Positions 17,190-26,710 of a DNA stretch of 64,000 nt are shown piece by piece. The notes below the pieces were generated by a model that was not told where the DNA came from, searched no databases, and saw nothing but the letters and a program-made list of their open reading frames with translations. Source of the DNA: JAQUYS01 sp964430665. GTDB lineage: Archaea > Nanobdellota > Nanobdellia > Woesearchaeales > SKGA01. The position numbers were made by a program, and so were the translations under genes. The first letter of the stretch is position 1. Every line of letters starts with the position of its first letter. The stretch is taken from positions 34,474 to 98,473 of the forward strand of contig CAYSFC010000001.1 in the NCBI GenBank assembly GCA_964430665.1, written 5' to 3'.

Positions 17190-18247
17190 ATATTGATTTG
17201 TTAAAGAAATTAGAAATCGAAAAAATAAATCCTAAAGGAAATATTTCTGTTGAAGAGTTTGAAAAGATTCGACATAATTGCATTGTTTTTGATGTGCGAT
17301 CTCCAAAAGAGTTTGAAGAATTTCATATTGTTAATAGTATAAACTTACCTTTATTGGAAAATGAAGCAAGAGCAATAGTAGGAACAATTTACCGTCAGGC
17401 AGGACAGCAAGAGGCAGTGAACAGAGGTTGGAACTTATTTGAAAATAATTTTGAAATAATGGTTTCAAAAGCTAAAAAACATATTGTTAAAGATAAAAAA
17501 GTTGTTGTTTATTGTGCTCGAGGCGGAATGAGAAGTGGTATTGTTTCAAATTTATTAGAATTACTAGGTTATAAAATTTTTAAATTAGAAGGTGGAATAA
17601 AAGAATATCGTAATCAACTATATTTGTGGTTGGACAAATTATTGGAAAATTGGAAAGGTAAATTTATAGTGCTCGAAGGAATGACTGGTACTAGAAAAAC
17701 AGAATTAATTCATACTTTAGATGTTCCTAAATTAGATTTAGAAGGTTTAGCTCAACATAGGGCTTCAACTTATGGTGGAGTGGGATTAGAGGAAAGAAGT
17801 CAAAAAATGTTTCTATTTCTTCTTTATGAAGAGTTACTTAAATTAAAAAATTGCACTAAAATAGTTGTTGAAGGAGAATCTAAAAAAATTGGAAAAATTC
17901 ATTTACCTGAAAAATTATTTGATTTAAAATTAAAAGGGGATTTCGTTCATGTAATTGCTTCTGATGAAGTTAGAATTAAACATATTATCGACGAATATTG
18001 TTCAAGCCAAGATAAGATTAATGAATTAATTCAATTAACTCCACGATTAACAAATATGATTGGGAAGAAAAAAGTAAGTGAAATTATTAAATGGTTCAAA
18101 GAAAAGAATTATTATGATGCCGTTAGATTTCTATTATTAGAATATTATGATAAAGTGTATAAAAATTTTGCAAAAAATTATGTTCTAGAGATTTGTACTG
18201 ATAATTTGATTAAAGCTAAAAAAGAATTGGAAAAATTCATTGATTAA
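17177..18247 (+). CDS. selU: tRNA 2-selenouridine synthase (SelU/YbbB-type)
   Basis: 356 residues: an N-terminal rhodanese domain with active Cys113 in VYCARGGMRSG, then a P-loop domain. This is the single-chain layout of bacterial SelU, which replaces sulfur with selenium at the wobble uridine of certain tRNAs and also geranylates 2-thiouridine. EARAIVGTIYRQAGQQEA is a strong family signature between the halves. The P-loop is GMTGTRKT (168-175), with Arg where a Gly normally precedes the Lys. Reported methanogen SelU is encoded as two separate proteins, so a fused archaeal copy is notable. No selenophosphate synthase is visible in the window. Confidence 0.88.
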   Translation: MEKINIDLLKKLEIEKINPKGNISVEEFEKIRHNCIVFDVRSPKEFEEFHIVNSINLPLLENEARAIVGTIYRQAGQQEAVNRGWNLFENNFEIMVSKAKKHIVKDKKVVVYCARGGMRSGIVSNLLELLGYKIFKLEGGIKEYRNQLYLWLDKLLENWKGKFIVLEGMTGTRKTELIHTLDVPKLDLEGLAQHRASTYGGVGLEERSQKMFLFLLYEELLKLKNCTKIVVEGESKKIGKIHLPEKLFDLKLKGDFVHVIASDEVRIKHIIDEYCSSQDKINELIQLTPRLTNMIGKKKVSEIIKWFKEKNYYDAVRFLLLEYYDKVYKNFAKNYVLEICTDNLIKAKKELEKFID

Positions 18248-18794
18248 AATAACCATTTTTTTCCAAATAGTCTAAAATTTTCAAAAATTGTTTTTTGAGT
18301 ATTGGAAACTCTTCAAAATATTTAAGTTTTTTTTCAATCAAAAATTCTTTGGTGTATCCTTTCCAATCTTCTTTATAATTTATTTCATGTATTGTAGGGT
18401 CTAGTACTTCGATAGCTCTTGCAAATTTAGCTTCTAAAGTTATACATTCTTCAAATTCTTTAAAGACATTACTTAATTTTGATGCCAAAGGTTCTGGAAG
18501 TTTCTTGCCTAAATTTATTGCAGCTAAAGATTCTTTTTGTTTTTGATTTTCTATTTTTATTTCTGGATGTAAAGGAAAATCTCCAGTTTCTATTTCAACA
18601 ATATCGTGATACATTATTAATTCGTACACTTTCAATTTGTCTAATTTTTGATCTATTTTATCGAAGAAAAAATCAGCCAACATCAAAGAACTCCAAGTGT
18701 GTTCTGCAGAACTTTCTTTTCTACTTTCAACAGAGTTTAGTCTGTAAACAGATTTTAATTTATTTAATATTGTAAATTTTAATATATCTTCCAT
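18237..18794 (-). CDS. HD-domain hydrolase (HDDC2/YfbR-like)
   Basis: 185 residues. The metal site is visible as SSAEHTWSSLMLA and YHDIVEIETGD, with a later Asp in EVLDPTIHEI. The pattern matches the HDDC2/YfbR group, 5'-deoxyribonucleotidases acting on dNMPs. The 3' end overlaps the convergent selU end by 11 bases. Substrate is inferred from the family. Confidence 0.85.
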   Translation of the reverse strand: MEDILKFTILNKLKSVYRLNSVESRKESSAEHTWSSLMLADFFFDKIDQKLDKLKVYELIMYHDIVEIETGDFPLHPEIKIENQKQKESLAAINLGKKLPEPLASKLSNVFKEFEECITLEAKFARAIEVLDPTIHEINYKEDWKGYTKEFLIEKKLKYFEEFPILKKQFLKILDYLEKNGYFNQ

Positions 18795-18867
18795 AATTAA
18801 ACAATATTTAGAAAATATATAAATTTAACTATACATAATTTAGGTATGTTTTGATTTTAAAAACATC

Positions 18868-19758
18868 TTACTTATATTCTCTCAAATAAGAATCTACAAT
18901 ATATCTAACAAAAATTTCTTCTTCTCCAGTTTCATCAAATTCATCTAAAGCTTTGTAATAAGAATATCTATCTTTGTATTCAACAGTCATCATAGGATAT
19001 CCATTTCTGTGCAAAATGAAATTTAATAACAATCTTCCAATTCTTCCATTTCCATCTAAGAAAGGGTGTAATTTTACAAATTTTAAATGAACAAGTGCTG
19101 CAAGCTCAACAGGATGTAGTTTCAGATTGCCTGAACGGCGACCACTATTTTTCTTGTACCAATTAATAAATTGGTTAAATAAAGGTATTAAATCCATAAA
19201 ATGTGGCGCTTTAAATTGTGCAACTCGGACATTTCTATCTCTAAACTTTCCAGCTAATTCCTTTTTAGAAAAATTAAATAAATCATGATGCCATTTTAAA
19301 ATTAGTTTCAAAGAAAGATCTTCTTTACAATTAACCATCTCCATGAAAACTCTTTTATGTGCAACAGATTCAACTTGATCTTTAAATGGTTTTTTGACGG
19401 AATTTCCGTTTTTTAAAAGTTCTACAGTTTCATGTTTTGTTAGAGAATTATCTTCTATTGCATTTGTTGAATAAGTAAAATTTACACAGAAATCCATTAA
19501 TTGTTCATCGGTCAAAGTTTCGTCTTTAGTTTTTTTAATTTTTTCAAGTTTGTCGTATTCTTCTTGTGTTAAAACTAACCATTTTTTTGAATTTAGCCCC
19601 ACAATAAATTCTTTTTTTAATTTTTCCAATTCTTCTTCAGAAGGTTTTTTTCTTCCAATAGATTTTTCAATTTTTTTTACTTTGCCGTCTATACGTACAG
19701 ATTGAACTAAATAATAATATTCATTTCCTTTGATATTTTTTGTACGTAAATATACCAT
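18868..19758 (-). CDS. Fic-domain protein (probable AMP transferase)
   Basis: 296 residues. The Fic core motif HPFLDGNGRIGRLL (~240) is complete, with the catalytic His and the phosphate-binding GNGR. Upstream, STNAIEDN matches the inhibitory helix (S/T)xxxE that blocks ATP in autoinhibited Fic proteins. The first ~60 residues (RIDGKVKKIEKSIGRKKPS) form a small N-terminal module. It likely modifies a host or partner protein with AMP. There is no antitoxin gene beside it, in line with an internal inhibitory motif. Two 8-bp direct repeats lie between the TATA box and the start. Confidence 0.9.
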   Translation of the reverse strand: MVYLRTKNIKGNEYYYLVQSVRIDGKVKKIEKSIGRKKPSEEELEKLKKEFIVGLNSKKWLVLTQEEYDKLEKIKKTKDETLTDEQLMDFCVNFTYSTNAIEDNSLTKHETVELLKNGNSVKKPFKDQVESVAHKRVFMEMVNCKEDLSLKLILKWHHDLFNFSKKELAGKFRDRNVRVAQFKAPHFMDLIPLFNQFINWYKKNSGRRSGNLKLHPVELAALVHLKFVKLHPFLDGNGRIGRLLLNFILHRNGYPMMTVEYKDRYSYYKALDEFDETGEEEIFVRYIVDSYLREYK

Positions 19759-19765
19759 TTTATCA

Positions 19766-19803
19766 CTCAGTATACATTTTTACCCCCTCAGTATTTATAA
19801 ACC
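19766..19803 (-). promoter_or_regulatory. Fic promoter with direct-repeat operator candidate
   Basis: The minus strand shows a TATA box TTTATAAATA and two copies of ATACTGAG spaced 21 bp apart (two helical turns). One copy touches the TATA box, the other the predicted transcription start. This is the layout of a dimeric repressor site; the regulator is unknown. Confidence 0.4.
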
Positions 19804-19861
19804 TTTTGTTTTGTGGGGCTAATTAATAACAATTATAAATAGAAAGAAATACCTTAATTTC

Positions 19862-20488
19862 ATGAAACATAATTATCCTATTCTTGTTATAGAAACCAAG
19901 AAACTATTCCAAAACAATTCTTTTGAAGGATTTAAACACGCTGATGAAATTAACTTTGAAAAAAGAATATTAAATAATTCTTTATGGAAATTAAGATATT
20001 TAATGGAAGAAAATCCTGAATATCAACAACCGATATGTTATTCTATTATTATTAATCCAAAAACAAAAAAAGTTTTTGCTTATCAAAGAGCAAACAGAAA
20101 TTCAGAAACATCTGAAGCAAGATTAAATAATAGATGGACCTGGGGTGTAGGAGGACATGTTGAAAAAATAGATGAAAATAGTGATAATCCATTACACACA
20201 AGCATGTTAAGAGAACTTCATGAAGAAGTAGATGTACAAGGAGATATTAATCCTAAAGTTATTGGTTACATTAATGACAACTCCACAGAAATTAGTAAAG
20301 TTCATTTCGGTTTAATATATGTTGTTGAAACTGATGCAGAAGTTGTTCTACCTAAAGCTAGTGAAATAGCACAAGGTTCATTTCATACTGTTGAAGAAAT
20401 AGAGCAGATGTTAGAATCAGATGAGCATCAAATAGAAGAATGGTCCAAAATTTCTTTTGAACCAATTAAAAATTATTTAAAAAAATAA
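19862..20488 (+). CDS. Nudix hydrolase
   Basis: 208 residues. The Nudix box is seen as GGHVEK followed, after a short insertion, by LRELHEEVDV, keeping the metal-binding RExxEE. A preceding RANRNSETSEARLNNRWTWG strand and the C-terminal extension resemble predicted phosphoesterases that clean up nucleotide or sugar-diphosphate substrates. Substrate cannot be read from the sequence. Single plus-strand gene, convergent with the stomatin gene. Confidence 0.85.
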   Translation: MKHNYPILVIETKKLFQNNSFEGFKHADEINFEKRILNNSLWKLRYLMEENPEYQQPICYSIIINPKTKKVFAYQRANRNSETSEARLNNRWTWGVGGHVEKIDENSDNPLHTSMLRELHEEVDVQGDINPKVIGYINDNSTEISKVHFGLIYVVETDAEVVLPKASEIAQGSFHTVEEIEQMLESDEHQIEEWSKISFEPIKNYLKK

Positions 20489-20489
20489 A

Positions 20490-21254
20490 TTATTTTTTCT
20501 TTGGTGTTTTTTTTACTAAATAATCTCCAACACTTTCAAAAGCTCTCAGAACCTCTATAGGTATTGCAAATACAACTGTATTTGATTGATCACTAGATAG
20601 ATCATTTAGAGCGTGTAAAGTTCTTAAATGTAAAGCACCTTGTGTTGTAGCTAAGGTTTTTGCACCTTCTGCAATATTTTTAGCTGCAATTTTCTCTCCT
20701 TCTGCTTTAATTATTACTGCTCTTTTTTCTCTTTCCGCTTCTGCTTGCTTTGACATTGTTCTTTTAAGATCACCAGGCAAAATTACATCTTTTAGTTCAA
20801 CTGCATCAACTTTTATTCCCCAAGGATCTGTTGCTTTATCTATTATTTCTCTAATTTTTACACTTACATCATCTCTGTTAGATAATAATTCGTCAAGTTC
20901 AACCTCGCCCACAATATTTCTCATTGTTGTTTGAGCTAATTGACTTGTCGCATACATATAATTCTCAACCTCAATTATTGCCTTTTTAGAATCTGAAATC
21001 TTGAAATAAATAACTGCATTAACATTAACTGAAATGTTGTCTTTAGTCATACAATCTTGATCAGGAACGTCTAAAGCTTTTGTTCTTATATCTACACGTT
21101 GATAAGTTTGTATTACTGGTAAAACTAATCTTAAACCAGGTTTCATTACGCTTGTGAATTTACCTAAAGTAAATCTAACACCTCTTTCATATTCTTGTAT
21201 TACTTTAAAAGAAATAATAACAAGAAATACACATATATAGATTAACCACATCAT
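20490..21254 (-). CDS. Stomatin/slipin-type SPFH membrane protein
   Basis: 254 residues. A single N-terminal membrane helix (~2-17) is followed by the SPFH domain: YERGVRFTLGKFTSVMKPGLR, DVPDQDCMTKDNISV, then the coiled KQAEAEREKRAVIIKAEGEK segment used for ring assembly. Such proteins form large membrane rings and often partner with an NfeD-type protease, which is not adjacent here. Length is typical of archaeal slipins. Confidence 0.92.
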   Translation of the reverse strand: MMWLIYICVFLVIISFKVIQEYERGVRFTLGKFTSVMKPGLRLVLPVIQTYQRVDIRTKALDVPDQDCMTKDNISVNVNAVIYFKISDSKKAIIEVENYMYATSQLAQTTMRNIVGEVELDELLSNRDDVSVKIREIIDKATDPWGIKVDAVELKDVILPGDLKRTMSKQAEAEREKRAVIIKAEGEKIAAKNIAEGAKTLATTQGALHLRTLHALNDLSSDQSNTVVFAIPIEVLRAFESVGDYLVKKTPKKK

Positions 21255-21355
21255 TTTAATACCTCTTCTTGGTTTTTATTGTTTTCATTTATATAGTTAA
21301 CTCTTGTTAAAGCCAAAATTTATAAATATTTAAGCAACTATATAATGGGGGAAGA

Positions 21356-21739
21356 ATGGTGGAATCCACTATACTAACTAAAAGCGAGCTTAAAAAACAA
21401 GAGTATTACGCTGTTTCTGATAAGATACGAGAGTGTTATTCAATTACTGTTTCTGTAGCAGAGGAGTATATTAGAAGACAAAAAAAAGATAGGGGATATA
21501 AATTCACAGAAGGGAAATATATATGTGAAGAAGATTATCAAAAATTACAAGAAGAGTTTTCTGAAAATATTGAAAAAATTATTGAAACAACAGATTTTCC
21601 TTCATTGAAAACAGATCTAGGAACAATTAGAAATTACTCAAATAAAGCTAATTGGAGTTATAATTCGACACATCATAAACTTAGAGAATTTGTAAAGAAT
21701 TTAATAAAAGATTATGTTGGTTTCGTAAGTATAAAGTAA
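21356..21739 (+). CDS. Hypothetical helical protein
   Basis: 127 residues, predicted mostly alpha-helical and charged, with no signal peptide or membrane segment. Features include AEEYIRRQKKDRGYKF and IRNYSNKANWSYNSTHHKLRE. A TATA-like TTTATAAATATT and a GGGGG stretch just before the ATG support expression. No family is recognised. Confidence 0.6.
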   Translation: MVESTILTKSELKKQEYYAVSDKIRECYSITVSVAEEYIRRQKKDRGYKFTEGKYICEEDYQKLQEEFSENIEKIIETTDFPSLKTDLGTIRNYSNKANWSYNSTHHKLREFVKNLIKDYVGFVSIK

Positions 21740-21770
21740 TATTTAAATAAGACCTAATATATTTTTTAGT

Positions 21771-22514
21771 ATGGGAAATTTTAAATCTCCAAGAACAGCA
21801 ACATATCCATTATTAGGTATAACTATAGGAATATTTATTTTACAAAGTATTTCAAAACTAATGTATGGAGATTTGTTTACAAATACATTTATGTTGGTGC
21901 CTGGAGATATTTTAGTTAGACCTTGGATTTTAATAACATCTATGTTTTTACATGCAGGTTTTGCTCATTTATTTTTCAATATGTATGTTTTACTTATTTT
22001 TGGTCCAGTTCTTGAGAGTAGAATAGGTAAAAAAAGATTTTTTTGGTTATACATAGGATCAGGTATTATTTCTGCTTTAGGATATTCTTTAATTTCAACC
22101 ACACCTGCTTTAGGAGCAAGTGGAGCTATTATGGGAATGTTGGGTGCAACTATAATGTTACTGCCTAATTTACAAGTTTTATTTTTCTTCATTATACCTA
22201 TGTCTTTAAGGACTGCAGGAATAATTTTTGCAATAATAGATTTATTAGGAGTGTTTAATCCAAGTAGCGGAATTGCACATACTGCACACTTATTTGGATT
22301 AGCCGCAGGTCTTATTTTTGGTTGGTATTTAATTAAGAAGAAGAAGAAATTTCAAACTTCGTTTAATACATTAAAAAAATACTCTGAACCAATTCAAAAG
22401 AACAAAGGTAAAAACAAAAAACATATAATTAAAGATGCTCAATATAGTTATTCTGATTCAATTAAATTAACGGAAGAAGACATAAATGAATATATTCGAA
22501 ATGGACGTTTATAA
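21771..22514 (+). CDS. Rhomboid-family intramembrane serine protease
   Basis: 247 residues with about six membrane helices. The catalytic dyad is present: Ser in GASGAIMG (~120) and His in AHTAHLFGLAAG (~172). The upstream HAGFAHLFFNMYVLLIFG helix is the other conserved block. It cleaves membrane proteins within the bilayer. A basic cytoplasmic tail of ~55 residues follows the last helix. Preceded by a TATA box about 23 bp from the ATG. Confidence 0.93.
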   Translation: MGNFKSPRTATYPLLGITIGIFILQSISKLMYGDLFTNTFMLVPGDILVRPWILITSMFLHAGFAHLFFNMYVLLIFGPVLESRIGKKRFFWLYIGSGIISALGYSLISTTPALGASGAIMGMLGATIMLLPNLQVLFFFIIPMSLRTAGIIFAIIDLLGVFNPSSGIAHTAHLFGLAAGLIFGWYLIKKKKKFQTSFNTLKKYSEPIQKNKGKNKKHIIKDAQYSYSDSIKLTEEDINEYIRNGRL

Positions 22515-22550
22515 ACATAAGTTATAAAAAGCCTTTCTTATTCCATTTCT

Positions 22551-24326
22551 ATGATTAAAATGTCAATTAGAAGTCCAATTGTATCTGTTTTGGGTCATGT
22601 CGACCATGGAAAATCTTCTATTCTCGACGCTATTAGAGATTCTAATATTTTAGCCACAGAAGCAGGAGCAATTACCCAAGCAATAGGTGCTTCAATTATC
22701 CCTGTAGAAACAATAAAGGCAAAGAGTGGTTCTTTATTGAACAAAATGGGTGTTAAATTAACTATACCTGGATTATTATTTATTGATACACCTGGACACG
22801 CCGCTTTTACATCTTTAAGAAAACGAGGAGGCAGCTTAGCAGATATAGCAATTGTTGTTATTGATATTAATGAAGGTTTTAAACCACAGACTTTGGAAGC
22901 TATTGAAATTCTTAGAGCTGCAAAAACTCCTTTTATAATTGCTGCAAATAAATTAGATTTAGCTCCACGATATAAAATTCCTCAAAATAAAGAAACTCCA
23001 ATTTTAAAACAAATAAATGATCAAGATCCTCAAGTTATAACATATGTTGAGACAAAGATGTATGAGATTGTTGGAGTGATGCATGAAAAATTTGGTATGG
23101 AAGCGGAAAGGTTTGATAGAATTTCAGACTTTACAAAGCAAGTTGGAATAATTCCTATTTCTGCAAAGATGAAATTAGGTTTATCTGAACTTTTGATGGT
23201 TGTAAGTGCATTAACTCAAAAATATTTAGAAAATAATTTACAATTAGATACTACTAGTTATGCAAAAGGTTCAATTCTTGAAGTTAAAGAGGAACAAGGT
23301 TTGGGAACAACTTTAGATGTAATAATTTATAATGGTAATTTAAAAGTTGGAGATACTATAGTTATAGCGGGAATAGATTGTCCTATAGTTACAAAAGTAA
23401 GAGCTCTTTTCGAACCTGCACCTTTAAGTGAAATGAGAGATAAAAAATCTAACTTTAAAGCAGTTAAATCTGTTGTTGCTGCAACAGGAGTTAAAATAAG
23501 TTGTCCTGATATTGATTCTGTTCTTTCAGGAATGCCTTTAGTTTCTTGTTCACCAGATAAAATAGAAGAAGCTAAAAAAGAAGTTCAAAAAGAAATTGAA
23601 ACTGTTAAAGTTGAAACTGTTGAGAAAGGTCTATTAATTAAAGCGGACAATATAGGCGGTCTTGAAGCATTGGCACACATTTTAAAAGAAAAAAACATAC
23701 CTATTAGAAAAGCCAGAGTAGGGCCAATATCTAAAAAAGATTTTATTGATGCAGAAGCAAGCTTTGAAACGAATAAGTTAAATAGCGTTATATTAGGATT
23801 TAATATTCCTAAAGAAAAATCAACAAACAAAGTTAAAGTTTTTACAAGCGAAGTAATTTATCACATAATTGAAGAGTATGAAGAATGGATTGAACAAGAG
23901 AGAAAACGTATGGAAGAGGAAAAAATCAAAGATCTTTTCAAGCCATGTAAGATAAAAATTCTTCAAAATTGCATATTTAGACAATCTAATCCATGTATCG
24001 CTGGAATTGAAGTGTTAGAAGGTACATTAAAGCAAAACATGGAATTGATGAAAAAAGATGGTTCTAAATGTTCTCATGTAAAGAGTATTGGTAGTGGAAA
24101 AGAAAATTTATCTTCAGCAGAAAAGGGAAAACAAGTTGCAATAGGAATTCCTGGAGTTACAGCGGGAAGACAAATACATGAGGAAGATATATTATACTCA
24201 GATATGAATGAAACACAATATAGATTATTAAGAGATAATAAAAAATTGTTGAAAGAAGATGAAATTGAGTTGTTGAAAGAAATTGCAGATATAAAAAGAT
24301 CTCAGAATCCTCTTTGGGGTGCGTAA
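22551..24326 (+). CDS. infB: Translation initiation factor aIF5B (IF-2-like)
   Basis: 591 residues, the length of archaeal aIF5B without the long eukaryotic N-terminus. GTPase motifs are GHVDHGKS (15-22), the switch II DTPGHAAF and NKLD. The domain II, III and IV signatures follow, including GLLIKADNIGGLEALAHIL. The factor joins ribosomal subunits and positions initiator tRNA. A TATA box TTATAAAAAG about 26 bp upstream suggests a leaderless mRNA from the first ATG, although the third codon is also ATG. Confidence 0.96.
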   Translation: MIKMSIRSPIVSVLGHVDHGKSSILDAIRDSNILATEAGAITQAIGASIIPVETIKAKSGSLLNKMGVKLTIPGLLFIDTPGHAAFTSLRKRGGSLADIAIVVIDINEGFKPQTLEAIEILRAAKTPFIIAANKLDLAPRYKIPQNKETPILKQINDQDPQVITYVETKMYEIVGVMHEKFGMEAERFDRISDFTKQVGIIPISAKMKLGLSELLMVVSALTQKYLENNLQLDTTSYAKGSILEVKEEQGLGTTLDVIIYNGNLKVGDTIVIAGIDCPIVTKVRALFEPAPLSEMRDKKSNFKAVKSVVAATGVKISCPDIDSVLSGMPLVSCSPDKIEEAKKEVQKEIETVKVETVEKGLLIKADNIGGLEALAHILKEKNIPIRKARVGPISKKDFIDAEASFETNKLNSVILGFNIPKEKSTNKVKVFTSEVIYHIIEEYEEWIEQERKRMEEEKIKDLFKPCKIKILQNCIFRQSNPCIAGIEVLEGTLKQNMELMKKDGSKCSHVKSIGSGKENLSSAEKGKQVAIGIPGVTAGRQIHEEDILYSDMNETQYRLLRDNKKLLKEDEIELLKEIADIKRSQNPLWGA

Positions 24327-24338
24327 ATTCTGCAAAAA

Positions 24339-24366
24339 GGGGTTTAGAATACAGATACTGAACACC
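24339..24366 (+). terminator. Imperfect hairpin after aIF5B
   Basis: GGGGTTTAG pairs with CTGAACACC (eight of nine positions) across a 10-base loop in the 65-bp gap before the next gene. No T-run follows, so it may be an mRNA-processing or weak termination structure. Confidence 0.3.
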
Positions 24367-24391
24367 TCTCACTGAAAATAGGTAAACTGAA

Positions 24392-24862
24392 ATGATTGGG
24401 AAAATTACAATATTAAATAGTAAAGATAGAAAAATTCTTCTTCAAACATTAAATGAAATTTACGGAATAGAAGAATTGCCTGAATTAACTTATTTTTATC
24501 AAAATAAAAAAGAAAAATTATATGTAGTGAATAAAGAAGTTTTTGAATATGATTTACATGAAATAAGAACTAATGCGATGGGTTTGTACATTGGTACATT
24601 TATGGTTGATGGTTTTAGATTCTCAATAGATGGTTCACAAATATTTGGAAAATTAGCTAAGAAAAATATTTTTGATGTTAGTGAGAAAGAAAGAAATGAG
24701 TGGATTAAAGGAGAAGATTTATTTTGTGAAGAATTTGAAAATGAATATGTTTTAATTAAGTGTGGTGAAGATTTCTTGTGTTCTGCAAAAGTAAAAGATG
24801 GCATTATTAAAAATCATGTTTCTAAATCAAGAAAACAAAAAAAAGTTTTTGGTGAAGATTAA
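24392..24862 (+). CDS. PUA-like RNA-binding protein (RsmF/NOL1-type C-domain)
   Basis: 156 residues. The central NAMGLYIGTFMVDGFRFSIDGSQIFG block resembles the PUA-like C-terminal domain of archaeal NOL1/NOP2/Sun methyltransferases, but no methyltransferase part is attached. It probably binds structured RNA. AGGT lies just before the ATG, and the gene follows aIF5B, so the two may share a transcript. Ends overlapping the convergent pilus operon by 4 bases. Confidence 0.65.
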   Translation: MIGKITILNSKDRKILLQTLNEIYGIEELPELTYFYQNKKEKLYVVNKEVFEYDLHEIRTNAMGLYIGTFMVDGFRFSIDGSQIFGKLAKKNIFDVSEKERNEWIKGEDLFCEEFENEYVLIKCGEDFLCSAKVKDGIIKNHVSKSRKQKKVFGED

Positions 24863-25899
24863 ACAACATTTCCGAAAAGAGCATTTAATATTAACATGAA
24901 TATTAAATAAAAGAATACAGAACTAAATGCAAATAAAGGTATGTATTTTAGTCCATTTCTAATATCTCCTTTTTCAATTATAGATATAATCATAGAAGCA
25001 CCTATTGAAATTATGGACAATGCCGCAACAGAAAATTGTCTAAAAACATTTGTATCAATTTCACTATTGAAAGACAAACCTATATCTAATGTTGCTGATG
25101 ACAAAGAACCGGCCAAAGAAGAAGTAAAACCAAGTATTATAGTTAAAAGTTGATATGCCAGCGCGAACAAAGCAGGACTTATAACAACCACAATACTTCC
25201 AATAAAAATTATATATGAAACTGTTGCTGCAGCCATTTCGGCTTTCAAAGATTTTGTTTTTTTCAAATTGTCAATTATTTTATCAATAACATCAACAATT
25301 CTACCTCCTGAAGATAGTTCTCCAACAATTAATTGTATATTTCTTCTAAGATTAGGTGAATTATATTTATTTCCAAACTCCATAAGAGCTTCTCCTAAAT
25401 CATTACCAGTCATTACTTTTTTTGAAACTAAAGCCATTTCTTGAGCCAATATTCCAAATTCAGGCCTTATTGCTGCCCAAAGAGATTGTTCTATAGATAA
25501 TCCTCCTTTAATGTTTGCAGAAACTAATACTAAAAAATCAGGTAATTCGTCTTCTATCTTACTTATTCTTTTGAAAATTTTAACGTTTAAATTCAAGTAA
25601 AATCCAATTATTGTTAAAGTTATTATTAGGCCTTGGATGAGTGCCCAACTGAGAAAAGATAAGATAAAAACTGCGAACAAACCTTTTCCTTGAATTAAAG
25701 GACCATAAACAAACCCTACAAAAATAAAGTAAGTGAGTGCTGCAGACAAAATAAATAAAATTCCAAAAAAAGAATATGGTACTGCATTTATACCTGCTTT
25801 AGATAAATATCTTCTCAAGTCAGATCGTATATCTTTGTTGAAAAGAGTCTCAGGTACAAACGCTTTTCCAAATTCTTCTAATATTGATTTTTGTGACAT
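24859..25899 (-). CDS. Type II/IV secretion platform protein (TadC/GspF-like), second copy
   Basis: 346 residues with about six membrane helices and the T2SF cytoplasmic block LPDFLVLVSANIKGGLSIEQSL. It is the inner-membrane platform around which the ATPase drives pilus or secretion-fibre assembly. Last gene of a minus-strand operon with the ATPase and a second platform protein one base upstream. Archaeal systems often use two such proteins as a heterodimer. Confidence 0.88.
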   Translation of the reverse strand: MSQKSILEEFGKAFVPETLFNKDIRSDLRRYLSKAGINAVPYSFFGILFILSAALTYFIFVGFVYGPLIQGKGLFAVFILSFLSWALIQGLIITLTIIGFYLNLNVKIFKRISKIEDELPDFLVLVSANIKGGLSIEQSLWAAIRPEFGILAQEMALVSKKVMTGNDLGEALMEFGNKYNSPNLRRNIQLIVGELSSGGRIVDVIDKIIDNLKKTKSLKAEMAAATVSYIIFIGSIVVVISPALFALAYQLLTIILGFTSSLAGSLSSATLDIGLSFNSEIDTNVFRQFSVAALSIISIGASMIISIIEKGDIRNGLKYIPLFAFSSVFFYLIFMLILNALFGNVV

Positions 25900-25900
25900 T

Positions 25901-26710
25901 TTAAACTTCCATATCTGGCCTTGCCGATTTAAAAAATGTTATAAACATAAATTGAATAAAAATTAATACCATTAATATAATTAAAAAAACCATAAAATCC
26001 ATGCTAATAGACAAAAGAGATGCAACAACTACAAATAAAGTCATACCTAAAGAAGGAACAATTATTGCCAAAAGCATATAAAACATTGTTAATGAAGATA
26101 ATTTTTTACCATATCTCATAATTTCAACTAATTGAGCTTCAGCAATTTCGTCAACAGTAGCTTGTAAAAATTGTGTAACATCAATACCTATTTTAAGTGC
26201 ATTTGTTATTTGAAATAAAATTTGTTTTAAGTGTCTTGAAGGACAAAAACGAGTTGCTTTATCTAAAGATTCTTCGAGAGTTGAACCCAACTCTACATCT
26301 CGAATTATTTCTCCAAAATAACTTGAAGCCACACCATAATTTTTGGAAACATCTTCGATAGCACCTATTAAAGGATCACCACCACTTAATTTAATTAATA
26401 AAAACCTTCCCGCAAATAAAACTCCTCGATCTATTTCTTTGGCCTTTCTTGAAATGATTACATCTATTTTTTTAATGTTCATATTATAGAAAAATAATCC
26501 TGTTAGTATACCTACCAAAAGCGGCCAACCTATTTTGAAATTATCTTTTCCCATAAAAAATACTGTTAAGACTGCAAAGAAAAATCCAAACATAACTCCG
26601 TTAAAAATTGATTTTTTTATATATTCTTTAGGTTTTATCTTTAACTTTGCAATTATTAATTTAACTTTCAATTCAGGATGTTTAGAAAGCAATAAATTGA
26701 TTAAAGACAT
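25901..26710 (-). CDS. Type II/IV secretion platform protein (TadC/GspF-like), first copy
   Basis: 269 residues with about four to five membrane helices and the T2SF-like GGDPLIGAIEDVSKNYG...ELGSTLEESL block. It is a shorter paralogue of the following gene. The start ATG overlaps the stop of the ATPase gene, so the two are translationally coupled. Confidence 0.87.
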   Translation of the reverse strand: MSLINLLLSKHPELKVKLIIAKLKIKPKEYIKKSIFNGVMFGFFFAVLTVFFMGKDNFKIGWPLLVGILTGLFFYNMNIKKIDVIISRKAKEIDRGVLFAGRFLLIKLSGGDPLIGAIEDVSKNYGVASSYFGEIIRDVELGSTLEESLDKATRFCPSRHLKQILFQITNALKIGIDVTQFLQATVDEIAEAQLVEIMRYGKKLSSLTMFYMLLAIIVPSLGMTLFVVVASLLSISMDFMVFLIILMVLIFIQFMFITFFKSARPDMEV

